Position numbers and translations under genes: made by a program. From NCBI GenBank assembly GCA_949126835.1, contig OX421496.1:15890844-15954843 (forward strand): a stretch of 64,000 nt of DNA, in the 5' to 3' direction. This document shows positions 44,872 to 56,897 of this stretch, in pieces. This stretch comes from Anisus vortex. Taxonomy: Eukaryota; Mollusca; Gastropoda; Planorbidae. The notes under the pieces are model-generated. The model was given only the letters and a program-made list of their open reading frames with translations, ran no database searches and was not told the origin of the DNA. Position 1 is the first letter of the stretch. Each line of letters begins with the position of its first letter.

Positions 44872-45959
44872 CATAATTTCTCAACCTTTTTCGGCTCACC
44901 GCCCCCTTTTACAACTTTTTTCCGCTCAACGCCCCCCTCCCTACTTTCTTTTACCCCCCCCCCCCCCCCACCTCCCCTTCCGCCCATCTTGACTATAGTG
45001 TCCGCAATTTTTTTTTAGGGGAACTAGACTTTTTGTGTTATAAATTATCTTTAAAAAAACTGAAAAGGAAACATGTAAGAATTAAATCTAATAGATCAAA
45101 AAATTGCCCTAACAAAAGGTTTAAATAAATCAATATTAATGTGAATCGTTTGCCTGGTGTGTTGCTAGCAATTTGTCTTTTTTTGTTTCTATTTCGGTTG
45201 CAAAGCCTTAGGTCTAATAATCAGTAATATTTGTTATATTACAAAACAGAACTTGTTCGGCATCACTATTGAATCGTATGTGGAAACATTTTTTTTTAGT
45301 TAAAGGGAGATAATAAGCCCCCTTTTTTAAGCTAATATTTCCGTTTATTTATTTTTATAAAAAAAAAAAAGCTTACAATTTATAACTTTGAATGATCAAA
45401 CTGTAAAAAGTATTTAAAAAGTATATAAACATTATATGACTAAAAATTCATATGTATATTTTTAAGCATTACAATAACTACCCAGTTTGTATGATTACTA
45501 CTTATCTATACCGCTTTACAGCAACGTCGTACTTAATAATATGTACTTAAAACACATTAAGGACATTAAACTGTAATGTCTGCAGATGTTAGGGCGACAG
45601 TGATCGGTCAGCAGGGTTAAAAGTCCGGTGAACCAACCACAGGAACAGCCGGCCTCACACTATATTTGCCAAAATACAGACCCCTACTTCATCGTAAAGT
45701 CATTGCGATTCATATTCCTTATTAATAATATGTATAATATTAAAATAATAATATGAAGCCATACTGTTGGGGGATATCAGATATTTAGCAGCACTTGCGT
45801 TTACATCACATTTCATCCAAAAAACCAATCGATTCAAATGGCTGAGTTATTAAAATATCTCAGTTACGTTTGTACCGCCCACTTGCCCTTCACCGCCCCC
45901 CATTCGCCCCCGGGAATGTCAGCGCCCCCCACCCCCAAAGCTTCTCACCGCCCCCTATG
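44872..45959. mobile_element. CATA-terminal hAT-like element (1,088 bp) in intron 6
   Basis: Starts CATAATTTCTCAACC and ends GCCCCCTATG, flanked by a perfect 8-bp duplication GTCTAGAT (44864-44871, 45960-45967). C-rich ends ('caccgccccc') enclose an AT-rich middle. No transposase frame. Other copies: 57748 onward (interrupted) and 26685-26995 (old, partial). Confidence 0.85.
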
Positions 45960-46311
45960 GTCTAGATGTATCTACAATATGCCTAAATAGATCTACATTC
46001 TTTCTCTACTTTATGTCTAGGTTACTCTAATTTGTCTAGAATTCTCTTTATTCTGTGTAAATAATTCTACATTCTGCCTAGATAACACTACATTCTGCGA
46101 AATAAATGCTCTTGCGAGTTATGGGCAATCAAACGTGTTCTTTTTCACTGTTAAACTTAGGGTCTTCAAGTATTAGATGTATCCAGCTGTTAGAAAAATT
46201 CTTTAAACGGTGGTGTTTATATCCCCCCAAAAAAATTTATTCGATTTTGAAAAAAAACAAAAAACGAATAAAATACTATTGTATTTTAAAATTATTCCAA
46301 CTTTCTTTCAG

Positions 46312-48181
46312 GTACCGCGCCCTGATACTATCCGGTACCATACCACCACCGCCAAATGTAATGGCTTACTGTGTGCCCAACGCCACGTTCTCCCAAGAGC
46401 CAGTTTACCAAACGCCCAGCGAAGCCATAGGCATTAGCGTCCCCCCGATGAGAAACAATTCGCCCCAGAGATACATGATGAACCCGCCGCAGGGTATGAC
46501 ACCACCATCGCCGCCTCCGCCGAATCTACCGTTCATGTGCGTCCCCGATGATTACCGCTACATGACGATGCCCCCGTCGGCGGCGGTGTCGCCCATTTAC
46601 ACGCCCTACAACGACGCTTTTTACTCGAGCAGGCTGACAGCGCCCGGGTCTCCCAGCCCGCTACCACCCGCTACTCCCCAGACTCTTAGCAGGGAACCAT
46701 CTGCGGCCCCGAGCAAGCAGGAAGTGGAAGCCGACCCGAGGACGGAAAAGGGCAAAGTCGCCGAAGAGGCGCGGTCTAAAGAATCCGTCGCTAAGAAGAA
46801 GGACAAGGTGAAACTTAAAAAGGTGCCGAAGTCTCCTCGAACTGGCAAGGGATCACCCACTGTCAAGGACATCTTAATCCAACTGAAGACCGAGAAGAAA
46901 TCAAAAGAAAAGCCGAAACCGAAACCGCCCGAAAAGGACAAAGACTTGGAGGAGAGTGCGCCCGACGGCAAAGAAGAACCGACCAGCCCCAAAAAAGCTA
47001 AAGATAAAAAGAAACCAGTCACTAAGTTAACTGTTGTGAAAAAATCCAAGAGCAGGAAAACCCCAGACGCCCCGGACAGCGACAAAGAGGACCAGGCCGA
47101 TGAAGATAAAAAAGAGGATGACGGGTCAAAAGCTGGCTCAGTTAAAGGTTATAAGAAAGCAAAGTCTCCGTCGAACAAGAAAAGGAAAAAGGCACCGAAA
47201 AAATCAGACTCTAATGCCAAAAAGGGAGACGAGACCCAGGGTGAAAAGTCTGACGATGAAGACGAGAAGGACATGAAAAGATCAGACGATAAGCTTAAGA
47301 ATGCAACTATCATCGAAGAAGTCGAGCCGGATGATGAGGATGAAAAGAAAAACAGCCAAAAAGAGAAAGTCGTCACGGTTACAAAAGAATCACAAAAGAA
47401 AAAGGATGCAGACGCGAATGATCAAGTGGATAAAGGTGATGAGAAAAAAAAGACGAAGGGAAGGAAACAGACCAAAAAGGATGGTGACTCAAAATCAGCT
47501 GCGACTTCCATTTCGCCAACGCGAGATTTGAAAAAAAATCGCGATACACAATCAGCTGCAACTTCCATTTCCCCAACGCGAGATTTGAAGAAAGATCGCG
47601 ATACACAATCAGCTGCAACTTCCATTTCGCCAACGCGAGATTTGAAGAAAGATCGAAGTACGAAATCCTCTCACACTTCCCGAAGGTCTTCTGATTTAAA
47701 GAAAGATCGCAGTTCGAAATCCCCTGGGACTTCCCGTAAGTCTTCGGGTTCGAAGAAAGATCCAAGCTCAAAATCAGCTGCGACTTCGCGGAAGTCTTCG
47801 GCAGATTTGAGTGTTAAATCAAAGCGGAGGAGCTCTCGAGACAAAACCCCTGCAAGTGGTCAGTCTCCATCTCCAACGGACGATAAGGACGAATCGAAGA
47901 AGTCGAAGCGAAAGTCTTCCAAACACAGTTCGCCCCATGGAAAAAAGGATGAGGGGAAGTCCGGTCATAAGTCCAAGTCGAAGGAAGGAGAAGAAAAGGC
48001 GTCCCCGTCTCCACAACCTGACAGCGATGGGCCTTCAGATAAGCACCACAAACGGCATAGAAAGAAGAAGTCGAAAACCAAATCGAGCTCTGCAAGCCCG
48101 TCTCCAAGTCCTTCGCGCCCTAGTCGCAGGGGGACAGTATTCTTGAATCACAGCAAAGTACACAAACCGTCGAAACGCTAG
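46312..48181 (+). CDS. BACK-domain gene, terminal exon 7 (disordered tail)
   Basis: Acceptor CTTTCTTTCAG at 46311; stop TAG 48179-48181; 622 codons. It begins YRALILSG (end of BACK), then about 110 Pro/Tyr/Met-rich residues (TIPPPPNVMAYC, SPPPPNLPFMCVPDDY), then about 500 residues of Lys/Ser/Glu/Asp-rich low-complexity sequence. Residues coded by 47494-47820 form degenerate 17-19-residue repeats (SAATSISPTRDLKKDRDTQ and TSRKSS variants). No kelch repeats, zinc finger or membrane segment. The basic tail could be nuclear and phosphorylated on SxxTSR/RKSS sites (inference). The open frame extends upstream of 46312, but that part is AT-rich intron. Confidence 0.95.
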
Positions 48182-48440
48182 AGTCGGCCAAAGAGATTGG
48201 GATGAATAAACCAAGACATTAATAATAAAACACAGAATGTTAATTTATCCAAATTGACAAGAACAAAGAGGTTTATTTTAATAGACTTTAATTCATCGCT
48301 CGTAAGATTAGAATCAGGGAATTTTTATTTAATTTGTTTATATGATGTTATGCCAACCGTTTGAAGTCTATAATTTTTTTTTGTTTGAAGAACAACAACA
48401 GAATATTTGTTATTCTAAATGTAAAAATTCAATAAATGCA
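48182..48440 (+). terminator. 3' untranslated region with poly(A) signals
   Basis: AATAAA hexamers at 48205-48210, 48224-48229 and 48431-48436 follow the TAG. Which is used cannot be told from sequence. Confidence 0.55.
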
Positions 48441-48867
48441 CCTAATTAATGATCATATTTGGCAAATGACCAAATGACCTTATATGAAATTAAAAAATGA
48501 GCTAAACCTATTGCTATATTATTCTATAACATTTTTTTAAAAAGCGCCATCTTTAAGTTTCCGAAAAACTCTCACACGTTTTACAAGCCTTTCAAAAAGG
48601 GCACAGAATCGCCTTGTATTCGTTATCCGTAACTTTGTCAAAATTTTATTTTAAACATTTCTATATGAACAAAATTTCCTTAGTATTTTGAAATTGTATC
48701 GAGTTATTCCTTTCTACATTCATTCTAAAAATAATTAAATATGTTGAAAAAAAAAAACAACGTCTAATCTCGACTCGTTATTTGTTATTAAGAAAAGATT
48801 TGTCAACTAAATACTCGTTTCTTGAGGAGCAGAATGTGACGTAACGTAAACACGGGATAATTCGCCG
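48441..48867. other. Non-coding 3' flank
   Basis: AT-rich, no gene or repeat recognised. Confidence 0.45.
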
Positions 48868-48875
48868 GTTTAGTC

Positions 48876-49086
48876 CTGGAATCGGCAACCGTATGAATAA
48901 TAGTGTGCCGAAGTGTGACTTCTAGTTCACTCAAGAGTGCCAACATGCTACAAGTCTTCCTGTTCTAGCACTCAATTTCTTGTAGTAGAGACTTGAATTG
49001 TCTTTTTGTGTGAGTCTTCCGCGTGCTATTGATAAAACGCACTGCGTGGCAAGTTGGGCACGCGTACCGTAGGTTGTCGATCCCTG
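48876..49086. mobile_element. hAT-type MITE of the 'GGTCGGCAACC' family (211 bp)
   Basis: Left end CTGGAATCGGCAACC (one base lost), right end reversed CAGGGATCGACAACC. Perfect 8-bp duplication GTTTAGTC (48868-48875, 49087-49094). Interior shares 'cactcaatttcttgtag' and 'gacttgaattgtct' with 30886-31091. Confidence 0.9.
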
Positions 49087-49244
49087 GTTTAGTCTATTTA
49101 TTCATTAAGGATTTGAAGTTCTTTTTTATCTGTAATGTTGTAAGATTTTGTTTAAAAAATACAAAGTAAATAAAATAATGGAGGTTGTTGTACTCACTAA
49201 CTAGTGACAAAAAACAACAACCAATTATTATCTTAATGTGGGGC

Positions 49245-49475
49245 AAAGTGGCCGGGCAGCAAGTTCGACTGGCGTACCGGGCTCGAATCTTGGTGAAGAC
49301 TAAGATTTTTTCTCGGGTCTGGAGGGTGTCCCTTGAGTCTACCTGAAGGTACCTGACCTTAGTTTGGCTAAAGTAAAGGCATTGTACAATCACTTAGTAT
49401 GCCGTGGCCTCAGAAACAGGTGAACGCTGATTCATTGGCCCTATGATCACTTTATCCGACGGGTACTTTACTTTA
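49245..49475 (+). mobile_element. tRNA-derived SINE, most complete copy
   Basis: The head has an A-box-like 'agtggccgggcagcaagttc' and a B-box-like 'gggctcgaatcttgg'. The body runs 'gtacctgaccttagtttggc', 'taaagtaaaggc', 'gtatgccgtggcctcagaaac'. The 3' end is 'gggtactttactttacttta'. Same family as 8990-9250, 13175-13365 (minus), 36640-36870 and 44163-44590. Confidence 0.8.
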
Positions 49476-51239
49476 CTTTATTATTTTCATTGAACATGTT
49501 TTAATTTAAACTTAAAATACAAAGATATTAAGGTAATGATAAAAGAAAAGAAAATATCATGGTATACACCTGTTGTTTTAAGTAATAAATGATATCAATT
49601 ATACAAATGTAATAAGTAGGCCTACATATAGACTAAAATAGGCATCTTCTGTCTATGTTTAAGACCTACCAACTAAAAAAAAACAACAACAAAAATAGAT
49701 AAAAAAACAGCCTTAAAAAGCTATGCAATATTCATTACATATAAATAGTCACAAATAGCTAGTGTGACATCATTAAACCTATAAATAGTAGGGGGTCTAG
49801 TAATTAAAGAAAAAATGGGCAAGAGTAATATAGTAGGTTAATAATACATAACACCACATATTTTGATAAAACAAAAGTTTGGTGAAATTAAATGTGCTCT
49901 TCGACAATATTGCGTCAGTTGTATTCATGAACTTTATGCACAGATACGTCACGTGGCATAAGGCACAGCCAACGTTCTAATGGACTGCAAACTAAAATAA
50001 TTCGTTCTTCACCCGCGAAAGGTCAAACCCAGTCCACAGCGTGGTCAAGTAATCATGCGGGAAATAACTCTATCTTGTCTCACACCTTTCCCAGTTCATG
50101 ATTAAGGAGTTACCAGACTTGAAAATGAGCGTCACGCGGATTGACCTCACGATCTGCGCCTCTATTCATCAAGAAAAGAATATTCGTTGTGTTTAAGAAG
50201 CCGAATCCGTTCTGCCAGCCTTCTTCGGCTGCAACGAAAACCCCGCCATTTCCGCAACATCTGCTAACAAATACAACAATAAATTGAATAAATATTTTAC
50301 ACGGCAGACGTTCCCAAGTCAGACATGCACAGGACAAGCATTGAGCTTACACAAGTCTCATTTTTTTTATTGTTTGTGTGTAAATCTGAATTATTATTAA
50401 AATTGTTAAAATTTTGGACAGTTAAAAAAATAGACCAAAACAACTTCTGTCTGGTGCAAGCATATTTTGTGAATGTTTTTTTTATAAAAATTCACACAAT
50501 AGTTATGATGTTAAAAAATGCCCTCGAATAACTCTCATGGGCAAAAAGCAAAACAAAACAAAACATTTTTTTTAACACACAAAACCTGATCTCTTTCATG
50601 TGACAGAATCACATCTGATCTTCTGTCACTAACTAACGTCTTGGATCAAAACCCTTTTCAAAAAGAAAAAGGCCAGGTCGTCGTTAGCGTCGGAACGGGA
50701 TGAAAAGAAAGACGACGTGGTCTCAAAGATCTGCAAAGAGCTGAAATTAAATTAGATTTTATCTTATTTTACTCGAGTCCTACTTTCTTTAGAAAACAAG
50801 AATAATAATAATAGAAAGGCAACTCTGTAATCAAACTAAGCTTGCCTGTTTTGACAAAAGTCTGTGACTGAATCATTAAATGAAAAAAAAAAAAAAAGAA
50901 AGAAAACGGGGCAGGAGATCAAATGCACTCTTAACCGAAACTGGTGATATTATTTAAAGCAGTAGATCTAATTAGAATCGGAAATTCCTATGGACAATAA
51001 TTCTTTTGAGCGGTAATTAGTATTTCAATATTCTTGGGGCAGTAATTAGAATTGCAAAAATCTTTTGAGCAATAATTAGAATCGCAAAAATAACTTTCTG
51101 TATTGATGGTTACATCTTTGGTCTTGTCTTTCTGTTCACGATAAGGCAATGAGGAAATACACAAGTCTTCGGTGGTGGAAGTAAGAAGTCCGTAGACATA
51201 CAGAAAAAGTGTGTCATTTTGTATACACATTTACCCTCT
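49476..51239. other. Non-coding spacer
   Basis: AT-rich. Minus-strand frames at 50110-50337 and 50988-51230 have no family match; the latter contains three short imperfect repeats ('taattagaat.gcaaaa'). No gene supported. Confidence 0.4.
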
Positions 51240-52515
51240 CACATACAAAAAACACACACTCTCACACAAACATAATCTCCCCCCCCCCCCGCAAATAAAT
51301 AAAATACACGCAGAGAAACTCACACAAAAACACCGACTTACACACTTTCTCACAACACATTAAAACACACACACTTTCTCACAACACATTAAAACACACA
51401 CACTTTCTCACAACACATTAAAACACACACACTTTCTCACAACACATTAAAACACACACACTTTCTCACAACACATTAAAACACACACACTTTCTCACAA
51501 CACATTAAAACACACACTTTCTCACAACACGTTAAAACACACACACTTTCTCACAACATGTTAAAACACACACAGACATTCTCACATCACATTAAGACAC
51601 ACACTTTCTCACAACACATTAAAACACACACACTTTCTCACAACACATTAAAACACACACTTTCTCACAACACATTAAAACACACACACTTTCTCACAAC
51701 ATGTTAAAACACACACAGACATTCTCACATCACATTAAGACACACACACTTTCTCACAACACGTTAAAACACACACAGACATTTTCACAACACATTAAAA
51801 CACACACGGATACTCTCACAACACGTTAAAACACACACAGATACTCTCACAACACATTAAAACACACACAGATACTCTCACAACAAGTTAAAACCCACAC
51901 AGATACTCCCACGACACGTTAAAACACACACAGATATTCTCACGACACATGGAAACACACACAGATACTCTCACAACACGTTAAAACACACACAGATACT
52001 CTCACAACACGTTAAAACACACACAGATACTCTCACAACACGTTAAAACACACACAGATACTCTCACAACACGTTAAAACACACACAGATACTCTCACAA
52101 CACGTTAAAACACACACAAACACACACAGATACTCTCACGACACGTTAAAACACACACGGATACTCTCACAACACGTTAAAACACACACAGATACTCTCA
52201 CGACACGTTAAAACACACACGGATACTCTCACAACACGTTAAAACACACACAGATACTCTCACAACACGTTAAAACACACACAGATACTCTCACAACACG
52301 TTAAAACACACACAGATACTCTCACAACAAATTAAAACACACACAGATACTCTCACAACACGTTAAAACACACACGGATACTCTCACAACACGTTAAAAC
52401 ACACACGGATAATCTCACAACACGTAAAAACTCACACGGATACTCTCACAACACGTACAAAAACACACGGATACTCTCACAACACGTTAAAACACACACA
52501 GAAATACCCACACAA
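51240..52515 (+). repeat. 27-30-bp CA-rich minisatellite with two unit types
   Basis: The first half uses units 'tttctcacaacacattaaaa' + CA run; the second half uses 'gatactctcacaacacgtta' + 'aaacacacaca'. Mixed units occur between about 51550 and 51850. Over 40 units in all. Confidence 0.95.
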
Positions 52516-53033
52516 AAACATAAGATACGTTGCTTTATTTTCCTCAAAGTTCAAAACGCCACAGAGATATTATGAAAATTACATAAAAAATAAACCTGAA
52601 TGACTTGCCCTCAAAATTAATTCTTTAATAAATTCAATACATAAATCACAGGCATCAAAAGATTATGGCTTCATTGATTGTATGTGTGGGAGTGTGTTTA
52701 CGTTGGTGCGTATGTGTATTTTTATGTGTAGGAGGCGGGGGGAGGGGTGCCAGCCAAGCAAAGGACATCATTATAACATCACTCACTAATTGATCTTTAA
52801 AAAAATGTTTTTCTGGTCATTTGCATACGTCAGCGCGTGCCTAAATAAACTATAAAATATTATCAAAATACATAATTAGTTTTGTTTTTGTTTTTCTAAC
52901 CTTAGGTCGAAAATTTTTCTCCACACTAATATAAAGCATCAATTAGGTCATAAATGATTGCTACGCCAATACAAGGGCTCGTTTCAATTTTTTTTTGTTT
53001 AAATTTATCTGCGCGGCTTATTTTGTGAGTCAA
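52516..53033. other. Non-coding spacer
   Basis: AT-rich, with a G-run near 52733. No gene. Confidence 0.45.
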
Positions 53034-53275
53034 ATGAAGGCTTACATTACGAAGGCTACATTATGAAGGCTTACATTATGAAGGCTTACATTATGAAGGC
53101 TTACATTATGAAGGCTTACATTGTGAAGGTTTACATTATGAAGGCTTACATTATAAAGCCTTACCTTATAAAGGCTTACCTTATAAGAGCTTAAATTATG
53201 AAGGATTACATTATAAAGGTTTAAATTAAGAAGGTTTACATTATGAAGGCTTACGTTATGAAGACTTACATTAAG
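53034..53275 (+). repeat. 15-bp minisatellite (aaggcttacattatg)n
   Basis: About 16 units, drifting to 'aaggcttaccttata' and 'aaggtttacattatg' toward the right. Confidence 0.95.
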
Positions 53276-53694
53276 TCATTAGTAACGTATCATTGTGGTG
53301 TTTTCTTTTTTTTTCTACACGTGAGATCTCTATCAAGCAAACCAAACCATAAACTATGCAGGAAGAAGTTGTGTTTTTCTACACTGGGCAAAATAATTAT
53401 ATATAATTGTATAATTATATATAGTATAACACTTTAAACAGAGAAAAAAAAATCATATATTATGCACTTTTTTTTCTAACATAAAATGTTAAGACATTAG
53501 AATGTTGCCCTCAGCGGAAGTCCTGCGGACTATGTATATTGTATATCAACGCCATCTTGGAGATTTAATGGACAATAATTTTTAAACATTTATTTTTTAT
53601 TCTCTCTACAGAGGATGGTAGAGTTTAAAATGTAAATGTATTAATGCTATTCTTATTTTGTTTAAAACGATTTTTTTGGTTTTATAATTTATAG
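53276..53694. other. Non-coding spacer
   Basis: AT-rich, no gene recognised. Confidence 0.45.
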
Positions 53695-53865
53695 ACTTTC
53701 TTCCCGAGTGGCATTCGGGCATAAAATGGGTTGCCTGAACAAACAAGGAAAACCAGTAACTTAACATCATTTAATACACTAATAAAGATGCAAGACTTGG
53801 ACCACGGATGAGCGTAGGACGCAATAATCTTCTTATAGAAGGAGCGTCTGTAAGACTATGTTCTA
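53695..53865 (+). mobile_element. CR1/L2-like LINE 3' tail fragment
   Basis: 'cttcccgagtggcattcggg', AAATGGGTTGCCTGAA (W/K-N/M-G-L-P-E), 'gagcgtaggacgcaataatc', 'gaaggagcgtctgtaag'. Close to 11960-12150. Confidence 0.8.
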
Positions 53866-54892
53866 GATATGCATCTTTTAGTAATATACTCTTCACTCTG
53901 TTTTGGTTGCCAACTTATTTAATATAGACTAGTTCAGCCAAACTACCACATTTTACGTTTATTTCTTTTTCTTGATCCTAATAAATAAATTGATCATGAT
54001 TTTTTTTTTTGTAAATCAAGGGAAACAATCGAGTGAGTGACCTGCCCTTTGGACTATACAGTCTTTGTTAGACATGGTTAGACGTGTACTAAATTAATGC
54101 TTCTTAATGCCCAATCTCCCTACCCAAAGGCAAGACCGTGAGACCGGTTTGAACTTAGGGAAAATAAAGGAAAATATTTAATTAACAAAAAACACGTATT
54201 TGCTTCGGAATCCTTATCACCGCTGTTAGCTAAAACAACTAAATTAACTTTGGTTAATGAATAATTTGAAATGATTATACGGGAGCATTACACTAATTAA
54301 TTAATAATTCAATTAATCAAGACCTTACTGTAGACTCTAATTTTTTTTATTACTCATAAGATATCACTTAATGAAACGTGTAATTACAAATAAAATTCTA
54401 CAACCTACAATACCTGACCCGAGGCTTGGAACTCGTTTCTTCTGGCCTACTGCTTCCAGGCATGCACCACCACTACGACCACGTGACCAGCACTCTATAA
54501 GGCCATTGGCTGGCCCGTGTCGCGCATCTGGCAGCAAGAAAAATACATTCCCGAAGAAAAGCCCCCGGTCGCCAGGAAAATATAATTGGACGTTGATGTA
54601 TCGTCTTGTTGCGGTTTATAGAATGTTGTGGGATTGTGGGGGCGATGGGAGGGCTAAACGGGGGTGGGGGGCAAGGAGGAAATAGCATCTTCGGCAGATA
54701 GATGCCGACAGAAAGACGAACAGGCAAGCAGACCGAGAGTCGGAAGTTTTTTATCACTTCCAAACACCCCCACCCACCCCCCACCCCCTTTTTTATTTTC
54801 TCCTAGATTTCCTACTGGATTATTAGAATATGACAGAGATAAGAAATTGAAAGATGGAATTGAGATTACTGTGGGGAGATTTGCGTTTGATA
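53866..54892. other. Spacer with GC-rich stretch of possible SINE origin
   Basis: Within 54410-54520 the minus strand has a B-box-like 'gagttccaagcctcggg', suggesting a degraded tRNA-type SINE. G runs then C runs follow (54640-54790). The 88-104 codon frames here are low-complexity and not called. Confidence 0.4.
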
Positions 54893-54969
54893 TTAACCCT
54901 TACAGTCCCGGGCGCGTATATAGCGTATAGGCAGCATAGATAGAAGTAGGTCGGTACGGGAAGGGTTAA
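54893..54969. mobile_element. piggyBac-like miniature element (77 bp)
   Basis: TTAA at both ends; inner ends CCCTTACAGTCCCGGGC and (reversed) CCCTTCCCGTACCGACC. Inverted relative to 14263-14343. Confidence 0.7.
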
Positions 54970-55274
54970 ATGCCTGACCATGGAGTCCAAGTAGCAACAT
55001 CTATCTAAACCTGAGACAAAGGCAATGGATAACAACGATTTCAACTCTAAACTTATGACAACGGCACGCGGCGTTAGTGTTGGACTAATAGCCGACTAGT
55101 AGTATATATCATTATTGATACCTTTTTAATATATAATGGTGTAACTGCAAACCGGAATTTTTAAAAAAAATAATTTTGGAACGTGAAAGCATGTGTTGTG
55201 ATCAACAAGTTTAGCCTTGAAAGGATGACCGGAATTAATTTAAGAACCAATGACATTCCCCAGACCCTCAAGGT
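54970..55274. other. Non-coding spacer
   Basis: Nothing recognised. Confidence 0.4.
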
Positions 55275-55360
55275 AAAAAAGAACTGGCTTTTAACAGGAC
55301 TTGAACCTAGGGCCATTGGTGTGGCAATCCGCTCTGTCACTGGGCCACCGTGTCGCTATT
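55275..55360 (-). mobile_element. tRNA-like SINE head, minus strand
   Basis: Reversed, it reads 'acggtggcccagtgacagag', a spacer, then a canonical B-box GGTTCAAGTCC. The A-box spacing is roughly tRNA-like, but there is no acceptor stem or 3' end, so a SINE head is likelier than a functional tRNA. Confidence 0.5.
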
Positions 55361-55615
55361 TTTTTACTGAATTTTGTTTAATTTTTATAATTTCCTTTTA
55401 ATTCTCAAGCAAATATTCAGCGTAAATTTACATGTCGCCATTTAGTGCATAGTATATATAAAAAAAAAAAAGCAACAACTATTAGGCCTACAAATATTGA
55501 ACTTTTAATTAGCTTCATCATAATAATGTTTATAAAAGAAACTAATTTGGGGAGCATTTATCTATTTACACGAATCAAGTGGCATCATATAGTTGAACAT
55601 ATGGTTTACTTAGAG

Positions 55616-55821
55616 CAGGGGTCGGCAACCCATGTTACGCATGCCAGACTTGTCACGACGAGGTATTTTAAATGGCACGCGGTTGAGCCTTAAAAGTCTA
55701 TTCAAGTCTCTTCTACAAGAAATTTATTGCTACATCATGATTAATTTTAGCCTCTTGGCACGCTGAATGAATTAGAAATCCTACTTTGGCACATTGTTAT
55801 CAAAATGTTGCCGACCCCCTG
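55616..55821. mobile_element. hAT-type MITE, reference copy of the 'GGTCGGCAACC' family
   Basis: 206 bp; CAGGGGTCGGCAACCC at the left and (reversed) CAGGGGGTCGGCAACA at the right. Flanks ACTTAGAG and ACTTACAG match at 7 of 8 (55608-55615, 55822-55829). Confidence 0.9.
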
Positions 55822-55829
55822 ACTTACAG

Positions 55830-56511
55830 TATTCGGGTTAAGGGAAATAAAGATAAGATTTTTTTTTAAAATTGAGTGAATGAGCAATTTGACCCATATG
55901 TACAGTAAAGCAGTGTTCACAAGTATCTGTGGCCACGGCATTCTAGGAGATTGTATGACTAACACAAAGCCCACAACGCCCAGTCCGCTTTACTTTTCCG
56001 TAACGAATGACAGGTAGCTCAAAACACTTTTTTGCAGAGCTTGGATTTATATCAATGTGAATTTTACATTGTGTATGTACATGTGTATGTACGTGTGTGT
56101 GTGTGTGTGTGTGTGATAGCGATTCCAATGACGAAATGTCCCCACCCCCGTGTCTTGGAGGTATTTTCCATAATTAAATTATTTGAACCACTGGAGTGAT
56201 GCCATCTCCCTAGATTTCGCCCAAAGGTATTTGCAGACAATTGCATATTATTTAGGACAATATAAAATCAATACTGAATTAATACAGATGTAATGGGACA
56301 GAAAGACCGAGGAGAAATAATTAAAAGGGAACATATAACTGGAACACGTCATTGCTGCTAAAGATACTTTTTTACTGAGTCAAATAGGCCTACATAAATG
56401 ACCTTGCTTGTCTAGACCAGGTTAGTAATAATAGATGAATCCTTAAATAAAGAGCTTACACATTATTTATTAACATTTTATCTTGTGTTACCAACTCTCT
56501 TTGAATGCAGA
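55830..56511. other. Spacer with (TG)n
   Basis: A TG/TATG microsatellite at about 56070-56115. No gene. Confidence 0.5.
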
Positions 56512-56585
56512 AGATTATTGCGTCCAACGCTTATCCGTGATTTGAGTCTAGTCTAGTCTTGTATTTTTATATGGGCTTTGAATGA
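56512..56585 (-). mobile_element. CR1/L2-like LINE 3' tail, minus strand
   Basis: 'agattattgcgtccaacgct', then 'tatccgtgatttgagtctag', is the reverse of the tail seen at 11615-12150. Confidence 0.65.
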
Positions 56586-56665
56586 TGTTGTTTCTTTGCC
56601 TATATTGTTTTAAGTAAACCATGCTGCATCTTAAGAAGAGAGACACATTTTATCAAAATAGACAC

Positions 56666-56721
<56 letters not shown>

Positions 56722-56830
56722 GTAGGTAGGTAGGTAGGTGGGTAGATAGATAGATAGGTAGATAGATAGATTGATAGATAGGTAGATAGATAGATAGATA
56801 GATAGATAGGTAGATAGATAGATAGATAGG

Positions 56831-56897
<67 letters not shown>

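Noticed and set aside
46106..46311. Upstream extension of the exon 7 open frame to an ATG at 46106
   Set aside because: AT-rich, and the junction at 46311 is a clear polypyrimidine acceptor whose phase matches exon 6; the extension is intron.
55275..55360. Candidate tRNA gene on the minus strand
   Set aside because: Has a good B-box but no acceptor-stem pairing or anticodon arm that I can fold; treated as a SINE head.
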